The notes below the pieces were generated by a model, which had not been told where the DNA came from, searched no databases, and saw only the letters and a list, made by a program, of their open reading frames with translations. DNA of 64,000 nucleotides from Cercis canadensis (lineage: Eukaryota > Streptophyta > Magnoliopsida > Fabales > Fabaceae). Shown here piece after piece: positions 41,001 to 54,203 of this stretch; the stretch's first letter is position 1, and each line of letters starts with the position of its first letter. The stretch covers positions 850,186 to 914,185 of the forward strand of contig QAOA01003578.1 in assembly GCA_003255065.1 (NCBI GenBank). Direction: 5' to 3'. The position numbers were made by a program, and so were the translations under genes.

Positions 41001-44000
41001 AACTGACCCCCATAAATCATCATTTTTAACATTTCAGCCAGGGGCTGGTGTCTGTAAACTTGCATTCCAATTTTACTAGGGATTTAATTCATCTGTCCGG
41101 TTTACGTATACTGACAATATTTTGTTCTCATGTATCTTTTCATCCATTATGCCAGGTCTCTCTGTCATCCAGAAGTGCAATCCTGATGCTACTTTGTTAG
41201 CACATAAAAATACCATGGCTCGCATACGCAAAGGTTGCAATTGCTGCAATTTTAGTTATTCTTTCTTTTCAATAATTTTAATGATGACAGATTGAAAACT
41301 TGTTTAATTTCCCAATTAATTTTGGAGGGTTGACATAGCTACATATATCTATGATGGAAAAAGAAAATATATGTTGTGTCCTAGCATGTTGGTTCTTGAA
41401 AAGATTGATTTTGAGTAGATAATTTATTTTGTTTTGATGACTTTTCTATGGATCTTAACATGATTTTAACTTTCAAAACCCAACTTTTGGTGTCTTCTAT
41501 GTTAGTATTTGTGATCATTCTTCTTCTTATATCTGGTTATTTATTCAGTAAGAGAAGTTATAGCCTTATAGGGTATACTTAGTGCAATTTATGCAATAAG
41601 GTGTAGATGCAGTGGTTGTGAGTGAAATTCCAAATTAGTATAAAGTTTCTATGTTCAAAGAAGTAGATTGCCTTTCAGAAAGTGAAGACATACTTCCAAA
41701 AAAATTAGGGCAAAAGCTCCTTAGTCTATCTTCTACTACTCAATATTGTTCTTGTTAAAACTTAAAAGTGCCTCTTGACAGGACAGCAACATGATATGCT
41801 GAAATTTCGACAGGAGGTTGATGTTGCTACTTAATTGGGTTTTGAATAAGATTTGCTATCTATACTACATTTTTAAGTTATTTTGTTATTACCAATCTTT
41901 GTGATCAAGTTGTTTCTCAGACTTGTAGTTCTAAGTTGTCTTTCAGATTTTTAAGTTTCTAACCTGATGTAGTGAATTGTATGAACTTCACCGAGCTGTT
42001 AAACTAATAGTTTAAAATGACAGAGGACTGGTCTCTTGGTTACACCCCAGTTTCTGGAGCAGAAGAAATTTGCATCCGTGGTCAGAGGCTGAGTGTTATT
42101 TTTGCTCCGGTATTTTTTAAATGCATATTCATTTCTTTTAAGAGCTTAGCAAATTTCATGTTTCATGCTTTAAGGTTGATGGCCTTTGTTTGAGACGTAT
42201 GATCTGGGGCAATGGTTGGTTCACTCCACTATTTTGATGTCATCTTTTACATTGGTAAATAAGAAAAAAACTATTTCAAACAGCCTCAAATGTTACTTGA
42301 TTTCTGAAATGAGTTTGCATTGAAGTTGCATTTTTTTTTCAATAAAAAATAAGAAGTGGTTTGCAAATTGCTTTCTATAAAATTACTTTTATCTTCTACT
42401 GAAGATGAGAATTCTCTTTAATTCAGGGACATACAGATGGTCATATGGGTCTCCTTCATGTCAATACTAACTCACTGATTGTGGGTGATCATTGCGTAGG
42501 GTAAGATTCTGTGGAATTTAGTATGTTAATTAGAGAGCAAGATCTTACTATCACACAAACACTCATGCACATGCACATACATTGTCTTGTGTATTTATGT
42601 ATCTTTAATATGATAAGCTTCGATCTGACTATCTGTGCTCATATTTTTACTTCTGAAGCTTAAGATATCTTTTGTGCACCCCTGTGATTTCAATTTTAAA
42701 CTTGGTGTATCCTTTCTGTTTGAGTAGCTTAGAGATATAGCATTGCTTAAATTTGTGGAAGACATGGAGGGAGAAAACATGCAAGATAAGGCCATAAAAA
42801 GAGAAGCATTATATTTAATTTAATTCTACAAAAAAAAAAAAAAATTCATTGAATTTTCGAAAAAGGAATTGGTGGCTACCTTGCTTTAATTTAGAGAAAG
42901 AAAGAGATCTACTTGCTGAAATTTCTTTCATATTATCGTAGCCCTTTGCTTTCCTTGTCTCAGTTCCAGTATTATCTATTCATCTACTTTCCCTTCTCAG
43001 TCATTCATCTACTCCATTCTGCTAACATGAAAATGGGCTTTGTTTCAGTCAGGGAAGTGCTGTCTTGGACATATCTTCTGGTGGAAATATGACTGTAAGT
43101 AAAAATAGTTCTGTTTTTTTAAGCTGGAAAATAGTTCTATTTTTATTTATGGGCTACTTGTGAGAAGCAATACTGCATTGCTGGATTTGGCTGACCTAAT
43201 CTGCTGGGTGCACTCTCTGCACTGCACTTAGGTCATTATATAGTAATAGTAAGATTCTTGAAGTTCCAAATTGATTATTTCTTTGTCAATAGTTATCTGG
43301 GTGCTCTTTCTCTTAAGTGCACCCTGCATTCGGAGAAGCTAACTCCTTCCATTGCAATTGGTAAGCATTTGATATTCGTATTGCTGTGAGTGAATCAGTT
43401 AACTTTTTAACTTAGGTCTAGAATATATATTCAATATGAAGGCAATAACGGAAATTACACATGAAAATACAAATTCCAAGATATAAAAAGGGTATTTGTT
43501 AATAAAATCAAGTTTACTTGATAGTAAATATAACAAATATTCTTCACCTTTTCATATAAGAAGACACAATACTTGCTGATGCATTTATATTTCCAAGGTT
43601 CAAAAGGGAGAGGGGTGGAAAGCTGGATTATTCCATTTAAATTACACAGTTAAATTATGATGCATTTCTTCATCTTAATATTATTATTACTTGCAGGAGT
43701 ACTTCCAAACCACTTACAAATTTCTAGAGCTCTCACCACATGCTTTAATACCTATACATGGGAGGGTGAACCTGTGGCCAAAGCAAATGCTGTGTGGATA
43801 TCTCAAGTACGAACCATCAATCAGTACCTTTTCATCCTCTGCGGTGGCTACTCTCTGAGCACCACTATTGGGAGTCTTTCTTAACAGATATTTTCATTGG
43901 AATTTGGATAGACATTTTTTTACCTGAACTATATTTAAATTTGTCAAGCATTTGCTTTAATTCTTATATGTTGTTTGCGAGCTCAGAGATTAGTACTCTT

Positions 44001-45521
44001 TATCATGCCTTCTCTTAGTGTGCATGTCAGTGGCAGGGGTTATGGGGAACACAGGGTTTGGAGAGTTGGAATAATTTTGGACTTATCTTAGCCAAGAAAT
44101 CTTGACAATGTTCAAGTTATTGATGCAACATTTAAGCACATGTGCAAATTTTTTGAAAGGTTTAGCTTTCATGGTGCTTGTCACCAACTGTTCAGATCGT
44201 TATAATTTCAGGAACCGTAGGAGTAGAGAAGCTAATATCTTGAGAGCAATTGAAGGCGGAGCAAGTACATTGTTTGACATTGTTGCAAATGTATATTCTG
44301 ATGTTGACCGCCGTGCCTGGTTTGCTGCTTCATCAAATGTCAGGCTTCATATGGACCATCTAGCCCAGCAACATAAATTACCAAAGGTAATTATTTCTTT
44401 TCTTAATAGCTGTTAGATGTAGTTGCAGAATATCATCCATTGACTTGAATGAGCTAGAAAGGTCTCTTTTGATATCACACAAAGAAGTGTTTGACACTTT
44501 AAGGATACAGGTCAATCATTTGTTCATATGTTTTATTTTCATACCAGATAATTCCTGATACTTCGTAGGATACTTCTGAGAGGCATACATAAGATAGTTT
44601 GTGATGAAAAATCTTTAAGAAAAACAAATTCAGGTCGTTTATTTTTCTTGAAATCTTAATCTACCTTCATATTTAAGCTATAGGTTCTGGGGGCCTCTCT
44701 CTCTCGATTGATTTATTGTTCCTTTCCCTTTTTATATAACAAAGGTTTTTTCATGCTTCAAGATTTTTTTTTTATTTTTTTAAAAAAAAAAAAACCCTTT
44801 TCCTCATCTAAGGTAAACAAGATGTTATACATTTTCATTAGAGTTGAGATTTAACTATTGTCCTGCCCTTGCATATACTTTACCTTCATAAGTGCGTATT
44901 CTGACTTCTGACTGGAAGAAATTTCTGTGATCTATGGGATTGTAAATTTTCCCTTTGTCTTGAGAAAAATAGTTCCATAAGCATATATGAATTACTGATA
45001 TTATTTGATATTGAGTGAAACTTAGAAAATTTATTTGAGGGTGTGCAGGACTTCTCTTTCGAAACTTTCAATTCCAGTTTGGTTGCATTTGCTGAGATGG
45101 TGGGTAAATTATAAGTAAGGAAAGCTGCTCTGGCTGGCCCACTCACTACCTATCACCATTGCATTTTCTCTGGAAACTGTGTGGCTCTACCCGCAAAATT
45201 CTTTTTTTGCAATGAAATACCCTAGATAATGGGACTATCATGCAATAATTGTTAAAGATCTGTGTAACATTGTCTGGGGCAAGAATTGTTTGAGATTAGT
45301 TGTTATTGTCTAATAGAACTGACAGAGCCATTCTGCATCTACCTACATAGGAATTTTCGATTCAGAAGTTCCGAAACACCTGCGGGCTGCATTTTCTTTC
45401 TCGATGGATATGGGGCTACGTTAGTGGTGGTTTCGATCTGGGGAAATCTCAGTTTCTTGTTGCTGGGGCTTTGGCTGGTTTGGCTGTGTTCTACAGTGTC
45501 AAAAGCAAGCTCAGTAACTAG
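38068..45521 (+). CDS. Metallo-beta-lactamase-fold hydrolase (LACTB2-like, At4g33540 type)
   Basis: Twelve exons encode 520 aa: 38068-38328, 38410-38557, 39134-39288, 39989-40171, 40736-40811, 41156-41233, 42024-42109, 42427-42500, 43049-43094, 43697-43806, 44212-44386, 45351-45521. All are GT-AG with consistent phase. The first ~190 residues form a Nudix-like N-terminal region. The MBL domain follows, with the metal-binding HxHxDH set (His267, His269, Asp271, His272 in THHHHDHVDG), His331 (PGHTDGH), Asp350 (VGDH) and His390 (IPIHGR), so the dinuclear site is complete. A winged-helix-like tail (RSREANIL) resembles LACTB2. The last 25 residues hold a hydrophobic segment (about 498-514) followed by KSKLSN, suggesting a C-terminal membrane anchor. 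Human LACTB2 is an endoribonuclease; the substrate of the plant protein is not known to me. Confidence 0.88.
40178..40199. repeat. (TA)n microsatellite beside a splice donor
   Basis: About ten AT units begin only a few bases inside intron 4 of the hydrolase gene (donor at 40172). Length change here could affect splicing, but nothing shows that it does. Confidence 0.85.
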
Positions 45522-46254
45522 ACAACTTGAGTGTACAATCTAAAACTCTACAAATATGTGACATAGAAGGTTATAATTGCCGATTATTATGCATCAGTGC
45601 ATTGATGATGACACAATCTAGGAGCCAAACTAGGGTTTAGTTTGTGAATTTTGACGCGTCATGGTATAATTTTTCAAAGACTACATGTAAAGTTGAAATG
45701 CCAGAGCTGCTTGAAGTGTTATTGACAAGATGTTTTACAAATATATTTTGACCCTTCTGTGCATTAGAAGATTTGAATTGGTAAAACATACTTGATAACA
45801 AGTTACTTGGAGAGAGCTTAAGTGATGTGGGTGGGGTGAGATGATGGTAATATAATTCTTTTGTAAATAAAGAAAACAGTAACAGGTGTACAAAAAATAT
45901 TTGATTGGTGGAAAAAAATAAATAAACTAATAACAGGTGTACGAAAATTTGATGGTGACTCAGAGAAGTCCTGGTTAGATTTTTCAATATCTTTTTTTCT
46001 CTCTTGCTAATAAAAAAAGGTTATCTGTTGAATTCTTGATCTCACCAACTCCTTAAACACGCAACTGGACTGTGTCTTACGGTACTCGTGTTCTTCCTGG
46101 CTTGAACTAGTTGTCTCTTTCAACACCATTCCACTGTATGTAGAAAGAAATAATATATAAAATTCAGGATGAAAAAGGATAAAATCAGAACCATATAGAT
46201 ATAATCTCATTCAAAACTCACTTACATTATAGATAAAATCAGAACCATAGTCAT

Positions 46255-46289
<35 letters not shown>

Positions 46290-46910
46290 AGAAAGCGTGC
46301 CTACCGTATGTAAACTGTAAAGTGTAAAATCAGAAGCCGATCTTAATTTTTCTTTTTCAAGTAAGGCTTAAAAAAAATTATACTTTTGCGATTATGTAGG
46401 TATAAATATAGTGTAAAAAATGGTTATATTTAAACTGTATAATTATGTCTGTGTAAGAATGACATAGAAAATAATGTGAAAGTATCATAATTAAACTTTC
46501 ACTTTAACGACTTGACTTAGAGCTACCATCTGGACCAAATTGGTGTAGCTCTTTATGTCCTTCTATGAATCTCCAAGCTCATTACTCATTTTTTTTTTAA
46601 ATAGATAGATAGAGTTAGATTTTTTAGTTGGGGATACAAGAGATGAAGATTCTAATTTGAGTCCTCAACCTTTTTAAGAGATATTCTAAGCTGTGTATGT
46701 TTGTGTTTCATTACTTATTATCAATGAGAAATGATAAATTTACATGAGAAAAAGTGATTTGGATTTAGTCATGTCACATGACACATGTTATAGAGAAATG
46801 TTGATGTGACAATATACAATCAATAGTTCATATGAGCTTTACATTAAATACACAGATCAGATTTCTATAACACGAATCATGTGATATAACTGGATCAAGC
46901 CCTTTAGTTC
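45522..46910. other. Intergenic region after the hydrolase gene
   Basis: Contains the presumed 3' UTR and a (TA)n tract at 46262-46289. The minus-strand frames near 45.6-46.2 kb have no recognisable domain. Confidence 0.55.
46262..46289. repeat. (TA)n microsatellite
   Basis: About fourteen TA units, uninterrupted, in intergenic DNA. Confidence 0.9.
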
Positions 46911-47190
46911 CTAATATTAGAGAAAAAATACCATTTGGTTCTAAATATGGAGGATTTTTAGTTTGGTATCTTGTGAAATGTCCAAAATATTCACCAATGT
47001 CTATTTATTTTTTAACATGATAATTATATATATAAACCGAATAACCACATAACACCAAAGGATAACCACATTTGTTAATAGAATAACTACAAAGCACCGA
47101 GGAATATTTTAGCCATTTCATACAGTGCAAAAGGCACCAAACTGAAAACCTCCATATTTAAAACCAAATTGTCTTTTTCTCCAATATTAG
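46911..47190. mobile_element. Palindromic MITE, about 280 bp
   Basis: The left arm (ctaatattagagaaaaaata... then atatggagg...agtttggt) is repeated in reverse complement on the right (accaaact...cctccatat... ending ccaatattag). Arms of roughly 80-90 bases close on a centre with related ataaccacata motifs. The whole could form one hairpin. No clear target duplication was found, so the family is not assigned. A related motif block occurs near 13.37-13.47 kb. Confidence 0.6.
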
Positions 47191-47259
47191 AAACCTTACG
47201 ATAATAAACTCAATTTACATCTAGCTACTAACCCATGAATAAGAGCTTTAGTTTTGTAG

Positions 47260-47309
47260 AGCATGCTCCCAGTCTCAATTATAAAGCATGCTCCCAGTCT
47301 CAATTATAA
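47260..47309. repeat. 25-bp tandem duplication
   Basis: The block gcatgctcccagtctcaatt with its flanks is present twice in succession. It is non-coding and without recognised function. Confidence 0.85.
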
Positions 47310-48742
47310 GATTGATCTCTTTATCTCATTTTTCTATTCAAATCCCATTATTTACAAATGCAGTCGCTATGTACGTTAAAATACCCTAATACTAAACAAA
47401 CACCATGATTATTGGCCGATTATATATATGCCGTGATTACTGGGAATATTCTTTGATACTTCCTTGATGTCAGTTACCCCAAAGCCTTGTCAAATTGTAA
47501 CTAACTTTATGTTAAGCAGCCACTTAGTTATAAGCAGAAAAAGTCCATTGACCTATGGATAGTCCAAATGTTACGTTTGAAATTTGCAGGCAACCCCATA
47601 ATTATTAAATTACAACTAACTTGATGATTGTAGCTTATTTGTGAGAGCAATCACAGTTGTCGCAATCTTATTGTTTGACATTTCTGATTTTATATTTGAT
47701 ATAACAATCAACAAGTATATTCTTACGTGTAATGAAAAACATCTTTTTTGAAAAGAGGATGCAGCTTCCTCTATATAGAAGGGAAATTCATTTTCAACAC
47801 GTAAAACATTAGAATATTATCAAATCATTCTTTTTTTTTTTTTTTAAAAAAAGGAATTTCCTTTAACATATATCTTTATAAAACTATTTTTATCAAATAA
47901 TTTTCATAATTATACTATTATCTATATTTTTTCCACTTCCATTATATCCAACGAAAATATAATATTATATTTCACACTAAATTGAGAGTCAAGACTTTGC
48001 TATTATCATAATAATTTTTTTTTTTTGTTGAGAGTAACTCAGATAAAGGGTTATCGTTTTTCTTTTGGTTTAAGTATAAAGTATTTTTATACTCTTTAGA
48101 TATGAAATTAATTTTTATTTGGGACGAAGTAGTAACCGATAAATCCATCTCAACAATTACAACTCTAAAAATTTGAACTCATGACCTTTGACCTAAAACA
48201 TATTGGAGTTCAGCCTATTTTTATTAAACCAATACCTTGTCGGTGATAAAGAGTCATAATTTGATTCCTCTTAATCTTAACTTATAAAATGCGAATATTT
48301 TTTAAAAAGATTTGATTTGATTCTTCTAGAATAAGAACTTTAGTAAAAGGAGACAGTCTATGAGAACAAGAACAAAATTGTCAATTTAATACAGTTCAGA
48401 ATAATTTATTCTCATAGGTGGCAACGGAGATTCATTGTCCTGATTTCTATAACATTTACGTTTGATATAGACATTTGACTAAAATAAAATTAGGCAGTTC
48501 TTAGATTATTCTACTCAACAAGGGGAAAGACAATACCCTTTGTTTTTTCCTCAAAGAAAAAAAAAAAGCACATCCTTTTATTAATCTCTTTATCTCTATT
48601 GGCATTTTTTCCCTGTTTGTTTGTATTAAATCTGTTGCACTTTCCAATTCCATCACTTACATCATTTTCCACATGTTACGTTTGATATCTAGAAAATCAA
48701 CAACGTGGAAAAGTCTCTCATTCGCTTCTATCTGCGTCGACA

Positions 48743-49319
48743 CTTGTGGTTAGGGGTGTAATCGGTCCGGTTCGGTCCGGTTTTCACCCCAAACCGAAAC
48801 CGAACCAGCCAGAGAAACTCGGTTCGGTTCGGTTCGGTTTTTTGAATTTTTGAAAATAAAACCAAACCGAACCGAACCGGTCTAAATCGGTTCGGTTCGA
48901 TTGGTTTGGTCGGTTTAACCATGAAATGCCTGCTGAAGTCAAATTTTCAAATTTTAACAGAAAGAAAGGCAGAAAACCTCCACATACAAGCAAATCAACC
49001 AAAAAAAAATGAGAATTTAGTATCCTAATGCACAGAAAATTAATAATTAAATATCAAATGTAACAATGTATTATAAATTGAGATAAATTGAGACTCATAT
49101 TAAATAAAACGACGTCGCATTGAAGCTATCGGTTCGGTTCGGTTTTTTTTCGGTTTTTATTCAGGCAAACCGAAAACCGAACCGGGGTTCTCGGTTTTTC
49201 AAAAATACAAACCAAAAACCGGACCATTTCTCTCGGTTTGACTCGGTTTGACTCGGTTTCGGTTCGGTTCGGTCGGTTTTGTCGGTTTTTCGGTTTTGGC
49301 TTACACCCCTACTTGTGGT
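48743..49319. mobile_element. Non-autonomous hAT element (561 bp) with 8-bp target duplication
   Basis: The element spans 48751-49311. It starts TAGGGGTGTAA and ends TTACACCCCTA, a perfect 11-bp terminal inverted repeat of hAT type. CTTGTGGT flanks it on both sides (48743-48750 and 49312-49319), the 8-bp duplication diagnostic of hAT insertion. Inside are dense CGGTT/CGGTTCGGTT arrays in both orientations, able to fold into hairpins, around an AT-rich centre. Short open frames are by-products of the pentamer repeats. No transposase is present, so movement would need an enzyme supplied from elsewhere. Confidence 0.85.
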
Positions 49320-50570
49320 TCCCATTTGTTTGGACACGTAACAAAGTACTATCAAATTAACAATAAACTTCCTTCTTGGTAGCTACAAATTTTAAGAGAT
49401 AATGTCTTCAAACAAAGGATAAGCCCAATTAGAGCTTAGCTCATATTTGTGAGCAGGGTTATAATTTTTTATTTTTATATCTAAATTTAATGGGGATAAT
49501 TCTTATTAGCTCATAAGAAATTACAAAAAATTATAGATAGATGATTAAAAAAAATAGATTTTAAAAGAAATGAAATACATTTTTTGTTATTAAATTATTT
49601 TTCAAATATCATTTTAATTTTTAATTTATTTTTAGTATCATTTTAATCTTCAAATAATCATATTATCTACTAAATCAGTTATTCTTATCACAAAAAATAA
49701 TCATTTAAATGATTAATTTAATGGACAAAGTGTTTATTTGAAGATTAAAATAACATAAAAAATAAATAAAAAATTAAAGTGATATTTGAGAAATAAATTA
49801 TTAATAAAAAATATATTTAACTCTTTTTAAAATTAGCTTTAATGATGAACACTAAAAAAATTTAGGAGACGGTACGCGATAACCATTACAAAACACATAA
49901 TAATTAGTGGTAGTGAAATACAAATTTAAAAACTCAGTTTTAGTAATTACCCATTTAAAAGTAATCATTTTTCAATAATTATTTGTGATTATTATGTCCT
50001 AAAAATAATTCTCTCTTGACATTGAATAATTGAATAACGAGTAAACCGACACGCATGTAAAACAGCGTCTACGTTAAGGCAAATCATATGGCTGGCTGGT
50101 GTGGTCACTGGTGGCGGCTGCATAACTCAGTCTTCGTCGTAACATAGTTTTCAATCGTCAAAAAAGTCCACAGGAAAACGTCCATGTCGTTTTGTATGGC
50201 ACAAGGAAACCGCAAAGAGTAACAGATGCCCCCAGAGATAAAGAGATTGTGATAACAACCAAGATTTGCACTATTCTTATAAGTTTCAACAAAATAATTA
50301 GCTGCCTTAACTTTAGGTTACTGATATCTTTTAGTTTCTGTTTTCTTGTAACGGAAAGTTAATAATCTTCAAAAGAGTTTCCTAAACCAGCAAAAAACTC
50401 CAAATTGAGCTTTTTAACCATCAAGTTACTAATTTAGCAAATGAAAAAGTGTTATCTGAAGAGAGAGTAAGAAAAGAGAGGTTCCTACGTAATAGTCTTC
50501 AAACCCATCAACTCCATGTGGATGGGTCTAGCAGCCACTCATAGATAAATTTGAGCCAAAGCAGAGAATT
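49320..50570. other. Intergenic region upstream of the glycosyltransferase
   Basis: AT-rich with inverted AT blocks near 49.55-49.83 kb. I see no gene here. The distal promoter of the GT14 gene probably lies at the right end. Confidence 0.5.
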
Positions 50571-50625
50571 TTCTCTCTGCCTTTCTCTTTCTCTTTCTCT
50601 CTTGTCTCTGTCTCTGCATTTTCAG
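50571..50625 (+). promoter_or_regulatory. Pyrimidine (CT) patch upstream of the GT14 gene
   Basis: A run of CTCTTT/CTCT units about 360-415 bases above the ATG at 50985. Such Y-patches are common near plant transcription starts, so this may mark the start of the leader. The call rests on composition only. Confidence 0.4.
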
Positions 50626-50984
50626 AGGGTTCTGTTCTTCTATCTTTACCACCCTTGCAGCTTCCATCAGATTTTCGATCAGTCTTTGTCCTTATGATCC
50701 TTATTTCATTCAATTTTTCTCATTTGTTATCATGCTTGATAACTTCATAGATATATTTTGATTAGAAGAAAAGTATGTTGCTTATGATGCTTTCATAACT
50801 TCTCCTTCAAGTATTTATTTCATCTCACCATACAAAAGGTCATAGACAGATCTCAAATTAAACATTCATAATCATTCTTCTTCTTTCCAAATTAGTATCT
50901 TTCTAGCCTTTCTTCAAAGTCTCAGATTCTTATCATAAATACCCAGATAGCAGAATTTAGAGGATTTCCTTTTCTGCACCCAGA

Positions 50985-53145
50985 ATGAAGACTGCAAACT
51001 CAAATACTCAATACCCATTTAACTCTATCTCCAAGCTCTTCAATCTTCAACACCACCTCCTTCATACCCTTACCTATTTTCTCCTCTTGGGTTGTGGTGT
51101 AACCCTTGGGATCATCATCAGTTTCTATATTAAAGACTACACCTTCAGCTTACAATTCACTCAGTTTTCTCTCTCCACCGCGCAACGAATGCCACCATTG
51201 CCACCACTAAATGCAACAACACAAGTATCAAATAAGAGTCACATTCACATAGGATTGAAAGAATATCTTAAGCCTCCTCAAGTTATGCATGATATGAATG
51301 ATGAAGAATTGCTATGGAGAGCTTCTATGACTCCAAAAATCCATGAGTACCCATTTGAAAGAGTTCCAAAAGTGGCCTTCATGTTCTTGACAAGGGGTCC
51401 TGTGCTTATGGCACCTCTGTGGGAGAAATTCTTCAGAGGGCATGAAGGGTATTACTCCATTTATGTCCATTCTAATCCATCTTACAATGGATCTTACAAT
51501 GGATCAGACCCGGAGACTTCGGTTTTCCATGGCCGGAGAATTCCCAGTAAGGTCAGTTTCTTCCTAAATTCTAATGCAGTTAATTATTATTATTATTATT
51601 ATTTATCTTATCTTTAATCTGAATTATGAATAGGGTTAATAAATTATAGGCGATAGCTTAGATTATTGCAATGGAGCTTAGGGGAGGTAAAAAAACAGAA
51701 CAGAACAGAGGAAGGCATGTTATTCAATGCTTCATAGATTTTACTGTCAAATGATCAAACAGTAAATCTAAGCTCTTGCTGGAATTAGAATTGTTAAGCA
51801 AACGAGAGGTAGAATGGTATTCTATGGTGAAGTAAATTAGCCATTTTGGCCTAAAATTTATCCAAGTTACCGAAGAGAAGATGAGAGATCCTCTCTCTTC
51901 TTTGTGAACTTATTCTATCGGCATAACTGGCACATTTATTTCCACATTCATGTGCTATAACCAGGTACCCCCATAGGCCATATGGCACTTTTGCTTTCAT
52001 CAAAACAATGGGTTCAATTGACTTGGCAAAAAAATGATCACGACATGACCTTGTGTCCCACTTGAATTGCCCATCTAGAATACTAGCATTTAAAAGGGTA
52101 GCTGGTTAGGCCCCAAATTTAAGGCAGTTATTTGTCAGAGTTTTTGGCAAAACATTCCCAAGTTCATTAACCTCGAAATAACTAAATTGTTCAAATAAAT
52201 AAGGTATGAATTTTGATTTCATTGCCATTTTCTTTATGCATCTTCTAATGAAACATGAATAAAGCATACCAAAATGAAGGGAAAAATTCGAAGATGCATA
52301 AGAGTCTCTTTAGTTGCATGTCATATCACTTTACACACCTGTATACATATCTGCATCTACACTAACAAGACCCTAACATTACACAATAGTGTGGTGTACA
52401 ACTAGAATTTCTGCAAAATGGGTTAAACACTTGTTATTCAATCCATTTGTTTCAGTTCAAACAAGAACAATGTCTAATACTCTCGATTTGATATCACAAA
52501 ATGCAGGAAGTGGAATGGGGCAAGGTGAATATGTTTGAAGCCGAACGGCGCCTTCTAGCGAATGCACTGCTTGATTTCTCCAACCAGCGTTTTGTTCTGT
52601 TATCTGAAACCTGCATTCCCCTCTTCAACTTCTCAACCATCTACTCTTACTTGATGAACTCTACTCAAAATTATGTGATGGCATTTGATGAGCCTAGCTC
52701 AGTTGGGCGCGGGCGCTACAGCTACCACATGTATCCTGAAATCTCCCTCCAGCAATGGAGAAAAGGATCACAATGGTTTGAAATGAACAGAGAACTTGCC
52801 CTAGAAGTAGTATCAGATAGAAAATACTTCCCACTCTTTCAAAAGCTTTGCAAGCATTCATGTTATGCAGACGAACATTACCTGCCAACATTTGTGAGCA
52901 TCAAGTTTTGGGAGGGGAATTCAAATAGGAGTTTGACTTGGGTTGACTGGTCAAAGGGTGGGCCACACCCAGCTAAATTTTTGAGGAATGAAGTCACTGT
53001 ACAGTTCTTGGAGAGTTTGAGGAGCAAGAAGTGCAAGTATAATGGAAGCAACAGTACCAATGTTTGTTATCTCTTTGCTAGGAAGTTCTTGCCTAGTGCA
53101 TTGACCAGGCTTCTTAGGTTTGCCCCAGAGCTCATGCACTTCTAA
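50985..53145 (+). CDS. GT14 / BC10-like core-2/I-branching glycosyltransferase
   Basis: Two exons (50985-51551, 52507-53145; intron gtcagt...atgcag) encode 401 aa. A short cytosolic N terminus precedes a single membrane segment (about 26-50, [19 protein letters not shown]), giving a type II Golgi topology. The lumenal domain begins at [10 protein letters not shown] and holds the family blocks [59 protein letters not shown], and [14 protein letters not shown] before the stop. This is the plant DUF266/GT14 group that includes rice BC10, which affects cell-wall mechanical strength. Donor and acceptor sugars cannot be read from sequence. It sits where Arabidopsis has At1g68380/At1g68390 relative to ARG1 and At1g68400, supporting orthology to that pair. 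Confidence 0.92.
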
Positions 53146-54203
53146 CACAATAGTGCACAAAACCAAAGTTACATACATTTGACTAGTTATTCAATTCATT
53201 CTTTCTTCTTTCTAAGTTTTTCTATGCTACAGTAATATTTATGTAACAAAATTCAGAATTCAAATGCAATGAAATGATTTAGATCCCAACAATCAGTTGA
53301 TATTTGGATTTGGAACTCTTTCTATTTATAGACTACTATAGTGCAATGTATGCATGTAAATAGATATGCTGTTTACATAGCTCTAATTTCTAAATAAGAC
53401 TGTGTCCGAATTTAATCAAGCCTATTGAGGAACAAGTCGTATAGCATGGGTTCTATCCGATGGGCTTCACTTACTTACATTTATTTATTTTTAAATAAAA
53501 AATTATAATATTAATAATAATAAAATAAATAAATTATCAAAATATAAATATTTAAATAAAAGAGCCTGAAAGCTCATATAAACTTAGTGTGCAATATTGT
53601 GCACAAGAAAAGTGCATTTATTCTATAAACTAATAAAATTGGCTCAAACTTTATAGAATTTCACAAAAACTTTAGTTTAAGAACTCAAACCATGCACACT
53701 AGTGGTGTAGACTAGCGTGTACACTTTCTTTTCGCTGCTGAGACTGTTATTGTCAAACAGTTTTAGAGCAGGAAAAGGTGGTGGTGGCTGCGCACAGGCC
53801 AAAAGATTTTGCATTTGAATGTCATATGCAGTGCATACTTCTTATATGGTCAAATTTGACATCCAAATCATGCATGCTTTTCTAAACAATCAAAATATGC
53901 ATTTTGGGCATATTCCCAGTTACGATTACGTTACCCATTATTAAACAAATCAATTGAATGTCTGCGCCAAACAGTCAAAAACTGCAAAAATATTCTGGTC
54001 AATAAATTTGAGGAAAAAAAAAAAGAATAAAAAACCCTCCCCCTCTATAAAATATCATTTCAGATTGCTTTGATTAATGATTACCAGAAATTCACCAAAG
54101 GAAAATCTGACTTAAAGTTCAAGAAAATGGACAAAATGACCAAAAGGTAAACAAAATTAAAAAAAAAAAAAAAAAAAACAATTATTCGATTTACAGTCTA
54201 CGG
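53146..54203. other. Convergent intergenic region between GT14 and LRR kinase genes
   Basis: The two genes point toward each other here, so this 1.06-kb stretch holds both 3' UTRs. An A-rich run (54159-54178) lies about 25 bases past the kinase stop codon. No other feature is evident. Confidence 0.6.

Noticed and set aside
47820..47855. T-run/A-run hairpins (also near 12160 and 44766)
   Set aside because: Simple homopolymer junctions; no consistent context or evidence of function.
48150..48240. Possible tRNA-derived SINE on the minus strand (gttcaaat motif)
   Set aside because: Only the B-box-like motif is visible; ends and duplications are not.
48728..49355. Arg/Pro/Asn-rich short proteins
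   Set aside because: Produced by the CGGTT repeats inside the hAT element; not genes.
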